DNA of 64,000 nt from Basidiobolus meristosporus CBS 931.73 (GCA_002104905.1 MCFE01000345.1:1-64000); one strand, 5' to 3'; counted from the stretch's first letter, positions 47,341 through 59,460 are shown. Notes: generated by a model not told the origin, from the letters alone. Translations and numbers: made by a program.

Positions 47341-47923
47341 AACAAATCAATGCTATTATATCATTTTTTGTCAATACTCATTTGAACTTAAGACAGTCAT
47401 GTATTTGAGACACTTTACCTATAAGAATGTAAGATTCAATGATGACCCACCATAGTAAGCATTATAGATATGGTTGTGGCATCCCATACACATGAATATA
47501 TAGCACTATTTCCCCTTTAGTTTGACTAACCTCCATATATATTATGCCAAAAAATAGTGCAAAGTTGTCTGGTTTCCAACCACACCCCACTATTGACAGC
47601 AGCAGAAGAATGGTTGGACAACAGCTTGCTTTGACATTCAGTGCAACAGGCACCCTATGGAAAATTATTGAAATGATCCCATCAAAAGGCCGTCACAAAG
47701 CTAAAGTCCCATGACTAAGAGGTACTGATCCTCTCAGGACACAATCCAGAGACCATTGAAAAATAACTGCACCCCAGATTTCACAAAAAACTTTGTCAAA
47801 ATTTCTCATCACAACAATGCATAAGTGGCTTTTGATTGATTCCCTGCCAATTAGCTCACTTTCTAATCCTGGAAACTCTATCACCTCCTATGTCTGTGTG
47901 CATTGATTGGCTATTGCCTCTTT
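47341..47923 (-). pseudogene. Unidentified repeat-borne ORF, 3' part (split by copia copy 2)
   Basis: A 63-codon minus frame (47693-47884) reads as a plausible protein (VIEFPGLESELIGRES, VFCEIWGAVIFQWSL). It is continuous in context with 52605-54200 once copia copy 2 and one TCTTT are removed. I do not recognise the family. It is probably an accessory gene or host-derived passenger of a DNA transposon. Confidence 0.4.
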
Positions 47924-48272
47924 TGTTGTAAGAGTCTTAGAGATACTGGAAATGATTGGGAGGACAAGTAGATTATGTGGCTTTCACTTAATGATTCATT
48001 GAATGTAAAAGTAGTATTTATACTTTTACCTGGTCTTGGCATTACACACACATAGAATAGATTAAGGAAGGTCCCAAGAACATGTGTGCAAAGCTTGGGG
48101 CTGTTTGGATAACTTTGAGAATTTTCATGTTCTGGGTACCTGGTATTTTGGTGAAAATATTCTAAGTAGATCCCAACAAGGAATTTGGTCAGTATTCTCC
48201 AGGATTTGCAGGTAATGATCTAAGTGACTAAGTTAGGTGAATAATTAGGTAGATATACAAATTTTTACAAAA
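47924..48272 (-). repeat. 3' LTR of copia copy 2
   Basis: 349 bp; the boundary next to the purine tract (48273-48284) is mutated from TGTTG to TTTTG when read on the minus strand. Confidence 0.93.
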
Positions 48273-48283
48273 CTCCCACTCAG

Positions 48284-51200
48284 CTAAATGTTCATACTGA
48301 CTAGTCCTAACTTTGACCTAAGATATTCAAACTTGTCTTTAGCTAATGGTTTGGTAAATATGTCTGCAATCATTTCATCTGTAGGACAGTAAACTAAGCT
48401 AACTAAGCTATTCTCTATAGCTTCACGTATGAAATGATGTCTAATATATATGTGCTTGGTTCTAGCATGAAAAGTTGGATTTCTACCTAATTGTATACAT
48501 CCTTGATTATCTTGAAATAAGGTAATAGGCATTTTTTGACATAGGCCTAAATCTGTAAGCAGCTTTCTTAACCACATTGCTTCTTTTGTAGCTTCACAGG
48601 CTGCCATATACTCTGCCTCTGTGGTGGAAAGTGCTATGGTTGGTTGCTTTCTTGAATTCCATGAAATTGCTCCTTTACAGTAAGGAAAGGTGTATGCTGT
48701 GGTGAATCTTCTGTCTTCTAAATTTTGTCCCCAATCAGCATCAGAGTATCCCACAAGATCCTGTTCTGCATCCTTATAAGTGTATCTTAAGCAAATATCA
48801 GCAGTTCCTTTTAGGTATCTAAAAATCCGCTTAACTGCTGCAATATGATCAGATCCATAGTTCTGATTATGTTGGCTGACAACTCCCACTGAATATGAGA
48901 TATCTGGACATGTTCCAAGCAAAATAAGCATCAGACTGCTGACCATAGATTGATAAGGAAAGTCAGGGCTTTCAGATGGCACCAAGCTCACTTGATTTGG
49001 TTGAGTTTTGACCAAGTTAAGGTTTGTCTCCATTGGGGTAGCTGCTGGTTTACAGTCTTCCACTTTGTACTTCTTTAGTATATCTTGAATACACTTGGAT
49101 TGGCTTAGGGTAATAGTCTGGGTACTTCTGTCTATGGAGAACTTAATCCCTAAGTGGTAACTAAGTTCTCCTAGATCGGACATCTTGAACTCCTTGGATA
49201 GGCTGGATTTAGTCTCTTCCAATGTTTCTAGGTTATTGGTGGCTATAATAAGATCATCCACATATAGAGCTAATAGAACTGGATTTGCTCTATCTGGCTT
49301 ATAGTTTATACTATGGTCAGCGTTACTTCTTTTGAAACTCAAAGATTCCAAATAAGAATCTATCTTGCAATTCCAGGCTCTTGGTGATTGTTTGAGACCA
49401 TATATTGACTTTTTAAGCTTGCAGACCAAATGGGGGTTATCTTGGTCAACAAACCCATCAGGCTGGTCCATATACACATCCTCATCAAGTTCTCCATTTA
49501 AAAATGCAGTTTCACATCCATTTGATGAATAAAAAACTTATATTTGGCTGCAATAGCCAATATTAATCTGATGGAATTAAGCTTGGCTGCCAGTGCAAAG
49601 ATCTCAGTATAGTCAAGTCCTTTTGTTTGAGAGTATCCTTTGGCCACAAGTCTTGCTTTGTGTGTTTCAATTGTACCATCAGCCTTGTATTTTGTCTTGA
49701 AGACCCATCTGCATCCAATTGATTTTTGGTTGATTAGGAATTTGACTAAGTCCCAAGTTTGATTTTCCATCAGTGCCTGATATTCCTCAGTCATTGCAGA
49801 TCTCCAAAACTTTGTCTGAGGGCTATTTAGGGCCTCTTTTACAGTCTGGGGCTCATCAATATGGACTGAATCGGCATAGGCTAAGTTTGTACCCTCATTG
49901 ATATAGTAATTTGGCCTATTTCTTGTCTGATTTGATCTCCAGGCATTTGATAATGGAATGATCACTTCTGGGATATTCCTGGGCACTGATTCTGGCTGAA
50001 CCACGGTTGTAGAGTCCTCTGGAGTGAAAAAATTTTCATTTTTTGCTCTGACTCAATCCTGACAATTGGTGGACTTGAGATCAAATTTTTGTCATCATCT
50101 GATGTGATTTTTTGTGAAAATTTTGGATTTTCATCAGACAACACATCCCTGGACTTGATCAGCTTCTTTGCTTTGGTATTGTAGAGTCTGTATGCCTTAC
50201 TCTCATTGCAGTAGCCCAAAAATATGCATTTTACATTTTTTAGCTCAAATTTTGACTGATTTCTGGCCAGTTTTTTGGCATATACTGTACACCCAAATAT
50301 TCTTAGATGTTCTGCACTTGCTCTGTATCCATACCATGCTTCAAGTGGAGTAGAATCACAAAGTATTCTGTTATAATACTTATTTTTAAGATATACAGCA
50401 GTGGCAACTGATTCCGCCCAAAAATCATAGGATAATTTTTGATCATGGATCATAGATCTTGCCATATCAATTATTGATCTGTTAGCATGTTCTGCTACTC
50501 TATTTTGCTGTGGGGAGTATGATACAGTGGTCTCTTGCTTTATCCCATGAATTTTGCACAAGTGGATGAAGTGTTTTGTGGTATTTTCTCCACCATTGTC
50601 AGAGCGTATTTTCTTGATTTTTCAACAGTTTCTCTCTCCAGCATGGCTTTAAACTCCCTGAACTTAGACAGAGCTTCTTCCTTTCTCTCCATGAAGTATA
50701 CCCATGTGTATCTTGTATAATCATCAATAAAAGTGATTAAATACTTCATCCCGCCTAAGGATAAATTTTGCATAGGTCCACACAGATCTGAGTGAATTAG
50801 ATCTAATTTTTTCTTAGTTTTGATTGAACCAGAGCTCTTGAACAGTTGTCTGGCTTGTTTCTCATATATGCAGGCTTCACAGTGCTCCAAACTAGCTGGG
50901 GTATCAATTTTCACTCCAGAAATTAGCTGATCTTTGATCATTTTACGCAAATAATCAAAATTGATGTGCCCAAATCTCCTGTGCCAAAGCATTGGTGTTT
51001 CTTCACTTAAGTTACTTATATTGGCTTCCAGATATGATGGAATATAAGTCAACTTGTATAGACTCTGATCTCTGATGCCCAAAGCAATATGGGCACCATT
51101 TTGATCAGTGATCCTGCATCCAGAATTGTCAAAACTGAAACTGAGTCCTTCTGCTGTGGCCTTGCTTACAGAGAGTAGGTTCTTGGCTATTTCTGGTACA

Positions 51201-52251
51201 TAGAGTACTTCTTTAGAGGTCAGTGTATGTCTTCCTTCACTGCTTTAAGGTTTACATGGATAGTTCCTTCTCCCACTTCATCAAGTGTTCTATTGTTAAC
51301 CATGAGAACCTTGTTAATTGGAATTTCTTGATATTGGGTAAAAAGTTCTTTTTGGTGTGTAAAGTGTTGAGAAGCTCCAGAGTCAATATACCATGTCAGA
51401 GAATCCTTGTTTGTGGTCATATTTAGTGCAGATATGAATATTCTATCTTCGGTTGTTGCAGCATTTCCATATTCAGGCTTCTTTTGCTGATAATCTCTCT
51501 TTTTGAGACACCGGTCTGATGTGTGTCCTTTCCTTTTGCAGTAGTTGCAAAATAGGTTGCTGTTACCTTTGTAGGGTCTTGGGTACCTCCTTTGTTGGTT
51601 ATCATTGCTTATTAAAGCATTTTCTTCTTCCTTCTTATTGGTGCTTGATTTTCTTAATTTTTCATCCAGGAGCCTTCCATATACATAATTTAAGGTCAAA
51701 TCTTCAGTTCTGGACTCTAGGGCTGAGACAAGGCCCTGAAGCTTGTCTGTCAGGCTATTCAGGATGGTAACTATCACATCCTTGTCAGTAGTTGGTATGC
51801 CAACAGATTCCATCTGATCTACCAGCAGGGTAATTCTGTTAATTAGTTTTTTCATTTCTTCTCCTGGCAGCATCTTTGTAGTAAAGAATTTTTGTCTCAG
51901 ATACATTTCCTTGGCAGCTGAACATGACTGGTAGGTGTCTTCCAATGCTTTCCAGGCATTCTTTGCCGTTTTTGCTCTTGAGCATTGAATTAACAAGTTG
52001 TCCTTGACATTGAGGTAAATGCAGTTAAAGGCACTTTGTTCTTTCTTCTGGTACTTTAAGGCTTCCTCTCCCACGTTTTTAGGAGGGCATTCTTCTCCCA
52101 TGACAATATCCCAAAGGCCTCTTTCTTGTAGCAGCATCTTCATCTTCACCTTCCACACTTGGTAGTTAGAGCCATCCAACTTTTCAGCAGAGGGAAAAAT
52201 TCCAGTAGTAGCAGTAGTAGACATTGCAGAGAGTGACAGCTTGGGGCTCAT
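48284..52251 (-). pseudogene. copia gag-pol, copy 2, with frameshifts
   Basis: This is better preserved than copy 1. The gag-protease frame is open from the ATG at 52251 to about 51220, with a canonical zinc knuckle CNYCKRKGHTSDRC and the protease motif DSGASQHF. Integrase pieces follow (51082-50540 and 50561-49962), then reverse transcriptase N-terminal sequence (50004-49498), and an open reverse transcriptase/RNase H frame (49477-48284) with YVDD, YSDADWGQ and TEAEYMAA. Frame breaks lie near 51220, 50550, 49980 and 49490. There is a single RNase H unit, unlike copy 1. Confidence 0.95.
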
Positions 52252-52255
52252 AACC
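52243..52255 (-). promoter_or_regulatory. Primer-binding site, copy 2 (initiator tRNA-Met type)
   Basis: The minus strand reads GGTTATGAGCCCC immediately after the 5' LTR. It is complementary to GGGCUCAUAACC, the form of the anticodon stem-loop of eukaryotic initiator tRNA-Met. Copia elements are known to prime from an internal half-molecule of this tRNA. The ATG inside is the gag start. Confidence 0.75.
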
Positions 52256-52604
52256 TGTTGTAAGAGTCTTGGAGATATTGGAAGTGATTGGGAGGACAAG
52301 TAGATTATGTGGTTTTCACTTAATGATTTATTGAATGTAAAAGTAGTATTTATACTTTTACCTGGTCTTGGCATTACAAACACGTAGAATAGGTTAAGGA
52401 AGGTCTCAAGAACATGTGTGCAAAGTTTGGGGCTGTTTGGACAACTTTGAGAATTTTCATGTTCTGGGTACCTGGTATTTTGGTGAAAATATTCTAAGTA
52501 AATCCCGACAAGGAATTTGGTCAGTATTCTCTAGGATATGAAGGTAACAATCTAAGTGACTAAGTTAGGTGAATATTTAGGTGGAAATACAAATTTTTAC
52601 ATCA
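52256..52604 (-). repeat. 5' LTR of copia copy 2
   Basis: 349 bp; begins TGATGTAAAA (one change from TGTTG) and ends CTCTTACAACA on the minus strand, with a TATAAATAC promoter core. Confidence 0.94.
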
Positions 52605-54215
52605 TCTTTTTCACACTCTTTACTTCCTGATAACCATTTCTCTTACTTTTCATGCATACAAATTGCTGTATTTCCTTCAAACTTCAGCTGTACCCCAATT
52701 GCCAATTGTATTGACCTTACAAGTCCCTATACCCTACACTAACATTAAGCCCAACCCCACACTCAACAAGTAACTTCTTTAGAATCCAGCACTCAATTAG
52801 TATTTCTACTGTAACACTCTGGTTCCACAACTTTGGCAGGAACCCAACAGCTTTATGCCACTGTTCATTCACTGGTTCCCACACATTGTGGTGTTTAGCT
52901 GGCACTGCAAGGTCTAGCACCTCATCTGCCAGTCTTTGCAATAAAACCTTGCAATATTCCAGTGCATTTTCTTGAGTACTCCTCTTGAAGAAGTACTGCA
53001 ACCTCTTGGTATACCTATTAATGCACTAAAGTTCCACTGAAGGCATTGAGATAGTCTTTCAAGCTCTTGACATTGTAGCCTTGTCTGTCAGTGGGATCTC
53101 CACTCTGTCAATAATGGAGGATGTGGAGGCTGTGGTAGACAAATTGCCTTTTTCAGCAAACTCATTTACCTTGCTGAAGTGTGGCACAACTGGCTGTGCT
53201 TCCAACTCTTGTGAAAATAGCTGTTTTCTTGTTGGTAGTTCTTCTTGGCTATGATGGGATTCAGTCTGTTCCAGGCTTGCAGCATTGATTGGCATGAGCT
53301 GCAGTTGTTTTGATATGCCTCCCTGTCTCAGGCTTTGGTAGACATTTTCCCTTTACCTTTTCCTTTATCACTACCAGGTCTTTCACTGCTATTTTGTCTG
53401 AGATCTTCTTGTAAAGAACTACATTTTCTCCTTGATGAATTCTGCCCTGATGCATCTGTTCTGGCCTGCTTGGCCCATGCTAGCACTCTTCTGGCAACCT
53501 GGCGTTTCTTTTCTGCTTGTTTTCAGCTCTCAGCTATAGTTGTGACATGCTCCTGTAAAAGCTGCTAGTTTTTACCACTGCCATGTCCTTCACTGCTACT
53601 TTGACTGAGTGCTTCTTGAGTGGTACTATGCCTTTTCCTTGATAACTGTTGTGCTAGTGCATCCATGTCTGCCTGCTTGTCCCTAATTGGCACTCTTCCA
53701 GCTACCTGACATCTCTTTGATGCTTGTCTGGAGCTTTTGGCCCTGCTTGTAACAGGCTCCTGAGGAAGCTGCTGGTTTTTAGCATGACACCCTTATTCTT
53801 CTGCCTTTGATAGTTTCTGCTACTCTTAAAATACTTTCTTAGCATACCAATGCTGGTCCAGAATCTGTTTGCTGGTTTGAATCCAGGATAATGCTCATGG
53901 ATCAAGTCAACTGCACACCACTTGTCCTTGAGTTCCTGATGGTCTCATGGTATGTCTGCCTTAAGGTGATGGTGTGTTAGACTTCTGAGAGCTTCTTGAT
54001 TATTAGCTCATTCTTCATTATTGCACCCAACAGCTTCATGGATCTTCAGTGTCTTTTGACTTTTAGGCTTTGGTACAAACACCATATTGTCTCCCTCTTA
54101 TGCTGTGATAGGTTTTTCTGTGGGCTTTGTCTTTGGGCACTGTTGTTGTACTTCAAAGACTGTACAGTGTTTCTCTGGTGTTACATATCTGGCACTGTAA
54201 TTAATTATTAGCCCT
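52605..54215 (-). pseudogene. Unidentified repeat-borne ORF, main part
   Basis: Minus-strand frames (53905-53702, 53455-53261, 53295-53059 and 53001-52717) form a broken but coherent protein. It has an N-terminal block HEHYPGFKPANRFWTSIGML, a basic Ser/Gln-rich middle (KVKGKCLPKPETG), and an acidic-hydrophobic C-terminal part (EYCKVLLQRLADEVLDL, NVWEPVNEQWHKAVGFLPKL). A second, plus-strand fragment of the same family lies at about 59070-59460. I do not recognise a domain. A SANT/Myb-like DNA-binding start is possible from the Trp spacing, but this is a guess. Confidence 0.45.
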
Positions 54216-54399
54216 AAAGTAAGATCACTACAAAACACTTATAGCATGGTGGTAGGGTAAGCATACCTCCCACAGACAAGTTTACTCATACAGTCATTAT
54301 GATATACTTATACATACTTTATCTTATCAGTATTATCCCATTCTTCTTTTGCCCATATTATCAGTATTATCCCCATATGATGTTTAACCTGATTAGTTA

Positions 54400-54830
54400 T
54401 TAGCATTAGTTATCCCGGATGTTATTCAGCTTTGTGATCAGTATATGTATCTACATAAGGCAAGTACCCGCGTCAGTACCCATGAAACATGACCTAAGTC
54501 TGTGTTACCATCCCTACCATTTTAATACCATATATGGTATTTCTATGTTACACAGGCTTCAGACTACTGATTCCTGATTGGTTGAATGTGCTGTGCCTTT
54601 TAGAACCTTCCAGGACATTCTTGGCATATTTTTAGCTCATAGTGATGTCATCAAGAATTCCACTGATACCTAGAATCTTCTAGAACCTTGTCATTAGTAA
54701 TCACTTGGCAATCAGGAAAAGTATTTAAGGGAAAGCAATCCCTCATCAATAAATCATCCCTTCTATCAGTAACACTTCTACCTTATTGATTAGCAGTTGA
54801 TCACTGCACCTGCCTTCAACAGTACATCTC
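54400..54830 (+). repeat. LTR-like relic, plus copy
   Basis: This shares ordered words with 62690-63110 on the opposite strand: GGCAAGTACCC, ACCATATATGGTAT, GTAATCAC and ATAAATCATCCC. It contains a TATA-like TATTTAAGGG near 54723. It is probably part of the roughly 1-kb LTR seen complete at 62205-63257. Confidence 0.55.
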
Positions 54831-55054
54831 AGACCTGCCATCAAGGAGCTTTTCAGGGTAGTGCACAAGACACACAGAGGCCTTTGGAGACACTTGGAGC
54901 ACCTAGGAAGCTAGAGAAGCAGGAGCTTTTACCATAGTGACATATTGACAAAGACACCAGCAGTTTAGACACAGAGGTTATTGCACCCATCAGACACCTC
55001 ACACACCTTGAGTTGTGTAGCTTCTCCCAGGAGTACCTCTACACCACCACAGCA

Positions 55055-55392
55055 CCAGATAGTACCAGTGGACCAAGATAGTGCCATGCACTTTTATGGC
55101 ATGTTACAAGCCACAGGAGCTAGATTTAGAGTGCCATGGATATTGAGTACCAGATGCATATCTTCAGTTCTTCTCTGCTCTTACACATCCTGCACAATAT
55201 TGATCCACAAAAAAGCATTGAAAATATATTTTTTCCTGCATCTTAGGTGAAACACAGGGGCTGCTTTGTGTGAAGATGCAGAGCTATATTTCACACTCTG
55301 TGGCCAAGTATAGGTATACTTGGCCACTATGACATACTATGGCATCATTTGGCAATCATGGCTCAATGTGGCACTATCCAACAGAACAAGTC
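55055..55392 (+). repeat. Dispersed repeat C, copy 1
   Basis: This roughly 335-bp sequence starts AGTACCAGTGGACCAAGATA and ends near GGCACTATCCAACAGAA. Other copies are at 55888-56220, 59617-59945 (inverted) and 59990-60328. It directly precedes the Tnp2 copy B N-terminus and is a likely non-coding part of that element or a small element nested in it. Confidence 0.7.
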
Positions 55393-55450
55393 TATTGACC
55401 AAAAAGTAATATAATAGCGTAATATTATTGAAGGTCAAACTGTTTGCCCC

Positions 55451-57990
55451 ATGGACAAGGCTACTATGACTCAATACCATAAGAGAAGAGAAAAAAGACC
55501 ATGTGGCTATTGTGGCAAGCCTCACAGCCATGAAGCATGCAGAGAGCATAGGAAGTATTACAAGAATCACAGCCAGTCTTTTGCAACACAGGTCATGTCT
55601 GACCATTCATTGGTCACTGCTATACCATCATTATCTTGCTGGCCAGTTGATACTTCAATATTGGCACCTGGCCATCTTTGTCACCTTGCACTAGCTGAGT
55701 CAGGTGAGTTTGTGATGCCTTTAGGCTAACCTCTGCCTTCTGAGTTTGGCATGCAGAGTGATAGCTCTGAAAAAAAAAAGTTCACTGATGGAATTTGAGT
55801 CTATCTCCCCTGACAATGGTTCAACATATGAGCCCAGTCAATTCCCTATATGCAATGAGACAACGCCTGTTGATAGTTATAGTGCAAGATAGTCCCATTG
55901 GACCAAGATAGTGCCATGCATTCTTGTGACATGTTACAAGCCACAGGGGCTAGATTCAGAGTGCCATGGGTATTGAGTACCAGATGCATGTGTTCAGTCC
56001 TTTTGTGCTCTTACACATCCTTCACAGCATTAACCTAAAAAAAAGGTCAGAAAATGGATTTTCTCCAACACAATGGGTGAAACACAAGGGCTGCTTTGCA
56101 TGAAGATGCAGAGCTATTTTTCACACTCTGAGGCCAAGTAAAGGTTCACTTGGCCTCTCTGGCACACTATGGCATCATTTGGCACTCATGGCTCAATCTG
56201 GCACTATCCACAGAACAAGTTTAATACCAAGGATACTTTATGGAGCCAAGCAAACCCAGTAAACCATTTACTGGTTAATGCTGTGATGCTATGGCTAGAG
56301 AAGTGGCATGTTTCCACTAATATCAGTAATGGAGGTTTTGAGGATTTATTAGTACTTCTTGCCAAAATCCTACTGGGATGCAACTTACCATGTACATGGC
56401 ACAAGTGGACAACCATCATATGGCTAGAAACATATGATCCAGAGACTGTACTGATTCCAGCATGTGTTAACAGTTGCATGGCATTCACAATGTGTCCAAG
56501 TTGTCAGTAATCCACTACCATTGAGTGAAACATTATTCACTCTCTGGATATATTCTGGACATACCCTGTCTGAGGAAGCTGATACAGTCTGACAAATATT
56601 ACAAAGCTATACAGTACTGCTCTCAGTATCAATCAAGCGCAAACATATCCAATATATTTGATGGGAAACATTACAAACAGCTACAAAGTAAGGGCTACTT
56701 TGAAGGTATGTATTATCATGCCTTTGCCTTAGCACTTGATGGATTCTCATTAAACAAGTACTCTACTAGCAAATCCCGCTGGCCACTGATTCTCATCAAT
56801 CTGAATCTGCCTCCCATACTATGATATCTGTGTAATAGTCTGATGGTAGTCTCACTGGTATCTGGGCCTAAATCTCTGTCCAACCTGGATAGCTACCTGT
56901 ATACATTGCTTGATGAACTTAGTATGCTTTCCAGTGGGATAACAGTGAATGGCTGTCATGTCAAAGCACATATTATTATTAGCAATGAAGACACCCAGGA
57001 ATCAGCAAGATAGCAGGTTTTTCTAGGCACAATGGATGGTATTGCTGCCAAATGTGCAAGATCTAGGGGATTTACTCCATAACTCACACAGATTATTACT
57101 ACCCAAACACCTGCACAAAGACCATCATCTTTCCACAGTGATCACATACAGAAGTCAGCATGCAATTGCAGCAAACTTGGAAAGCTAAAAGCCCTTGGCC
57201 AGAATATGGAATCAATTGGAAGCTGGAGATACTTAAGATAGAGGGTATCTGTTGGCCAATAGCTTTCCACTGGGAGTAATACACTTGCTTCTCAACAATA
57301 TCCCTATACTGATGACCAAGTTGTACATGAGGTATTTCAAGCTAAATGAGCCCTTCAAGACACCAGAGAAATTTGAAAGATTTGGCAAGATATTACAGAG
57401 TATCTGCTACCCTAAGTACTTCTCACAGGCTCCAATTATTATTCATACATATATGTAACAATACAAATGCAAAGACCAGATGAACTGATATGTATGCATT
57501 CAAGTAGCATTCCAAAGCCATTCCTACCAAGAGTTTTGGAAGCATTGGGAGTCATATGTGGACATTGTAGGGATATTTATCTAGAAGCAGATCACCAATG
57601 CCAACTTGATGCATCTACAGCTGTTGTGCAAGGAGTTTGTGCTGGGATTTCTGTGGCTATACTACATACATAAAGCTGAACATGTAGATCTCTGCAGCTA
57701 CTGTATCTACTGTCTACTTCATCTTGCATGGTTTGTGGAGAATATTGGACCTTGCTTCACATTATGGGAGTTTCCTATAGAGTGGATGTGTGGGGAGATA
57801 GGAAGACAAGTCAGATTGCAGGTACTACCATATCCTAATTTCATAAAGAATATTACCTTCAAGTCTGTCATAGTTGGGATGAGTTGGCACTTGGAGTACA
57901 GCAAGGAAGAGTTGGAAAATACTGAGGATAAATATGCAAATGGAGACACCTATGCCTATGGCATTAAGAAGCTAAGTAGCCCTAAGGCAT
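55451..57990 (+). pseudogene. Tnp2-like (CACTA/EnSpm) transposase relic, copy B
   Basis: This is the clearest of the Tnp2 relics. It starts MDKATMTQYHKRREKRPC with a C-x2-C...H motif (CGYCGKPHSHEACREHRKYY). After an inserted repeat C come IFDGKHYKQLQ, LALDGFSLNKYS and RWPLILINLNLPP (56525-56824), the words that define Transposase_21/Tnp2. A frame with SNLDSYLYTLLDELSML and a TAGFSGH-equivalent region follows, then the C-terminal part FVENIGPCFTLWEFPIEWMC (57606-57992). Stops and frame changes are numerous. It is inverted relative to copy A. Confidence 0.8.
55888..56220 (+). repeat. Dispersed repeat C, copy 2 (inside Tnp2 copy B)
   Basis: A direct copy of 55055-55392, 833 bp further on, lying between the N-terminal and central parts of the transposase relic. 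Confidence 0.7.
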
Positions 57991-58129
57991 AGGTAATCAG
58001 TTGAGTAATGCAAAGTTGGGTTGGGTGCAACAAGCCACTGATTTCTATTAGGAAAGCTCTACCATGGTATGATGGATTTCTCTTGGTCACAAGCAAACTT
58101 CTACACCATTCAATACTGAATTCACACAA

Positions 58130-58430
58130 ACAAAAGCCACAGCACACCTATAAGGGGGACTAGAATTTGCAAGAGAGAAGGAATATATTGGCTAAATACC
58201 AAGAGGTTCTGTGTGGATATTCAGGAGATATTCATGACAGAAGTGGCAACAGTCAACCATATGTTTGCAAAATGTATATGTTACCAGCAATACATGATAT
58301 ATTGCAACTTTGCAAGTATCACACTAAAAAGCTTTAATGCCAAGGTGATAGAAGTATGTAAATTGCTGCAGGTGTGTGTGTTTGTTGAGGTTAGTAAGCA
58401 GGAGGCCATAGTTTTTTTTTGATATGAACT
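58130..58430 (-). repeat. Dispersed repeat B, inverted copy
   Basis: Reverse-complement copy of 37956-38278, placed 3' of Tnp2 copy B as B is placed 3' of Tnp2 copy A. Confidence 0.65.
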
Positions 58431-58435
58431 ATATG

Positions 58436-58965
58436 TGGAACACCCAAGGTAGTAGTGGGTAAGCAAATAAACAGGGGTGATTCTACAGTGGGATAAATGA
58501 ATTGCACCAGAGGAGGTAGAAAAAGAAAATACCATTTGGTAAACTGGTACAGTAGATTATACAGAACCAGTTTTAGGCTGTCATACTGCCAATGTAATGC
58601 CATCAGAGTCTTGCTGTGAGGCTGTTAAAGTACTGTACAGTTACTTGCCATATGAGACAATTGGATGTCCTGGCTGGCTGGACCCACTTATAATAGTTGT
58701 AGAGCACTAAAAGACCGCAACAATACCATATAATTTTTGTTGCAGCACCAATTAAATCTTATCAAGTTTTTTCCCTATACTTGGTAGTAAAATTAGCAAA
58801 ACACTGATGTGCTCCAGTTCAAAGATTGTCAAGAGGGTTACTAATTCCAAGCTGATGGTATTATGACAGTCTCTTGAGTGGATCCTAATGGTTGATCTGG
58901 ATTGGATCCACCTGCAGGACCAAATTATTTTTCTTATTGGGCAGGGCTCCATCCAAAAAAAGCCA
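58436..58965 (-). repeat. Dispersed repeat A, inverted copy
   Basis: Reverse-complement copy of 37453-37955, directly following repeat B. A further A fragment lies at about 59535-59612 in plus orientation. Confidence 0.65.
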
Positions 58966-59069
58966 TGTTGTCAGTGACAGTGCAATGATGAAGAGTGGGC
59001 TAATACTCAAGAAGTCTAGCACAGCATTATCCTAGGACCAGCATACCAAGGTACCATCTGGAATCCAAG

Positions 59070-59460
59070 GCAAAGAAAAATGTGCTTGATGTGTACTTTG
59101 AGCATTAACCTGATTCCAACAAGCAAAGGGATGTTGGACCAGCATTGATGTGCCAAGAAAGTATCCCAAGAGTAGCCAATATTATAAAAGACCAAATCTA
59201 ATGGGTGCCACAGCAAAAAACCAGCAGCATCCTCAAGAGCACATCAGAAGCAAGGCCAAAAGCTCCCAGCAAGCAGCAAATAAATGTTAGGTTCCTAGAA
59301 GAGTGCCAGTAAGGGTCAAACAGGCAGAAATGAATGCACCAAAGCCACTTTAATCATGCAAAATGCAAAGTTGCACTCTGCAAGTACTCAGTCACAGTAG
59401 CAGTGAAGGATCTGGCACTAATAAAAGCCAACAGCTTTTTCAGGGGCTCATCACAATCAG
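59070..59460 (+). pseudogene. Fragment of the unidentified repeat-borne ORF
   Basis: Plus-strand words parallel the minus ORF at 53500-53905. The block around CAAGCAAAGGGATGTTGGAC matches the KPANRFWTSIG region, and AGGGTCAAACAGGCAGAAATG matches the later basic region. It shows that the unknown ORF is part of a repeated element. Confidence 0.45.

Larger units (their letters stand above)
47924..52604 (-). mobile_element. Ty1/copia LTR retrotransposon, copy 2 (degenerate)
   Basis: A 4681-bp element in minus orientation. The 5' LTR is 52604-52256 and the 3' LTR is 48272-47924, each 349 bp, with a perfect target duplication TCTTT (47919-47923 and 52605-52609). The LTRs differ at roughly 23 positions by eye, mostly C/T changes, so it is about as old as copy 1. 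The 3' LTR inner end has lost its TG (TTTTG instead of TGTTG). It is inserted in the unidentified ORF family. Confidence 0.95.
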
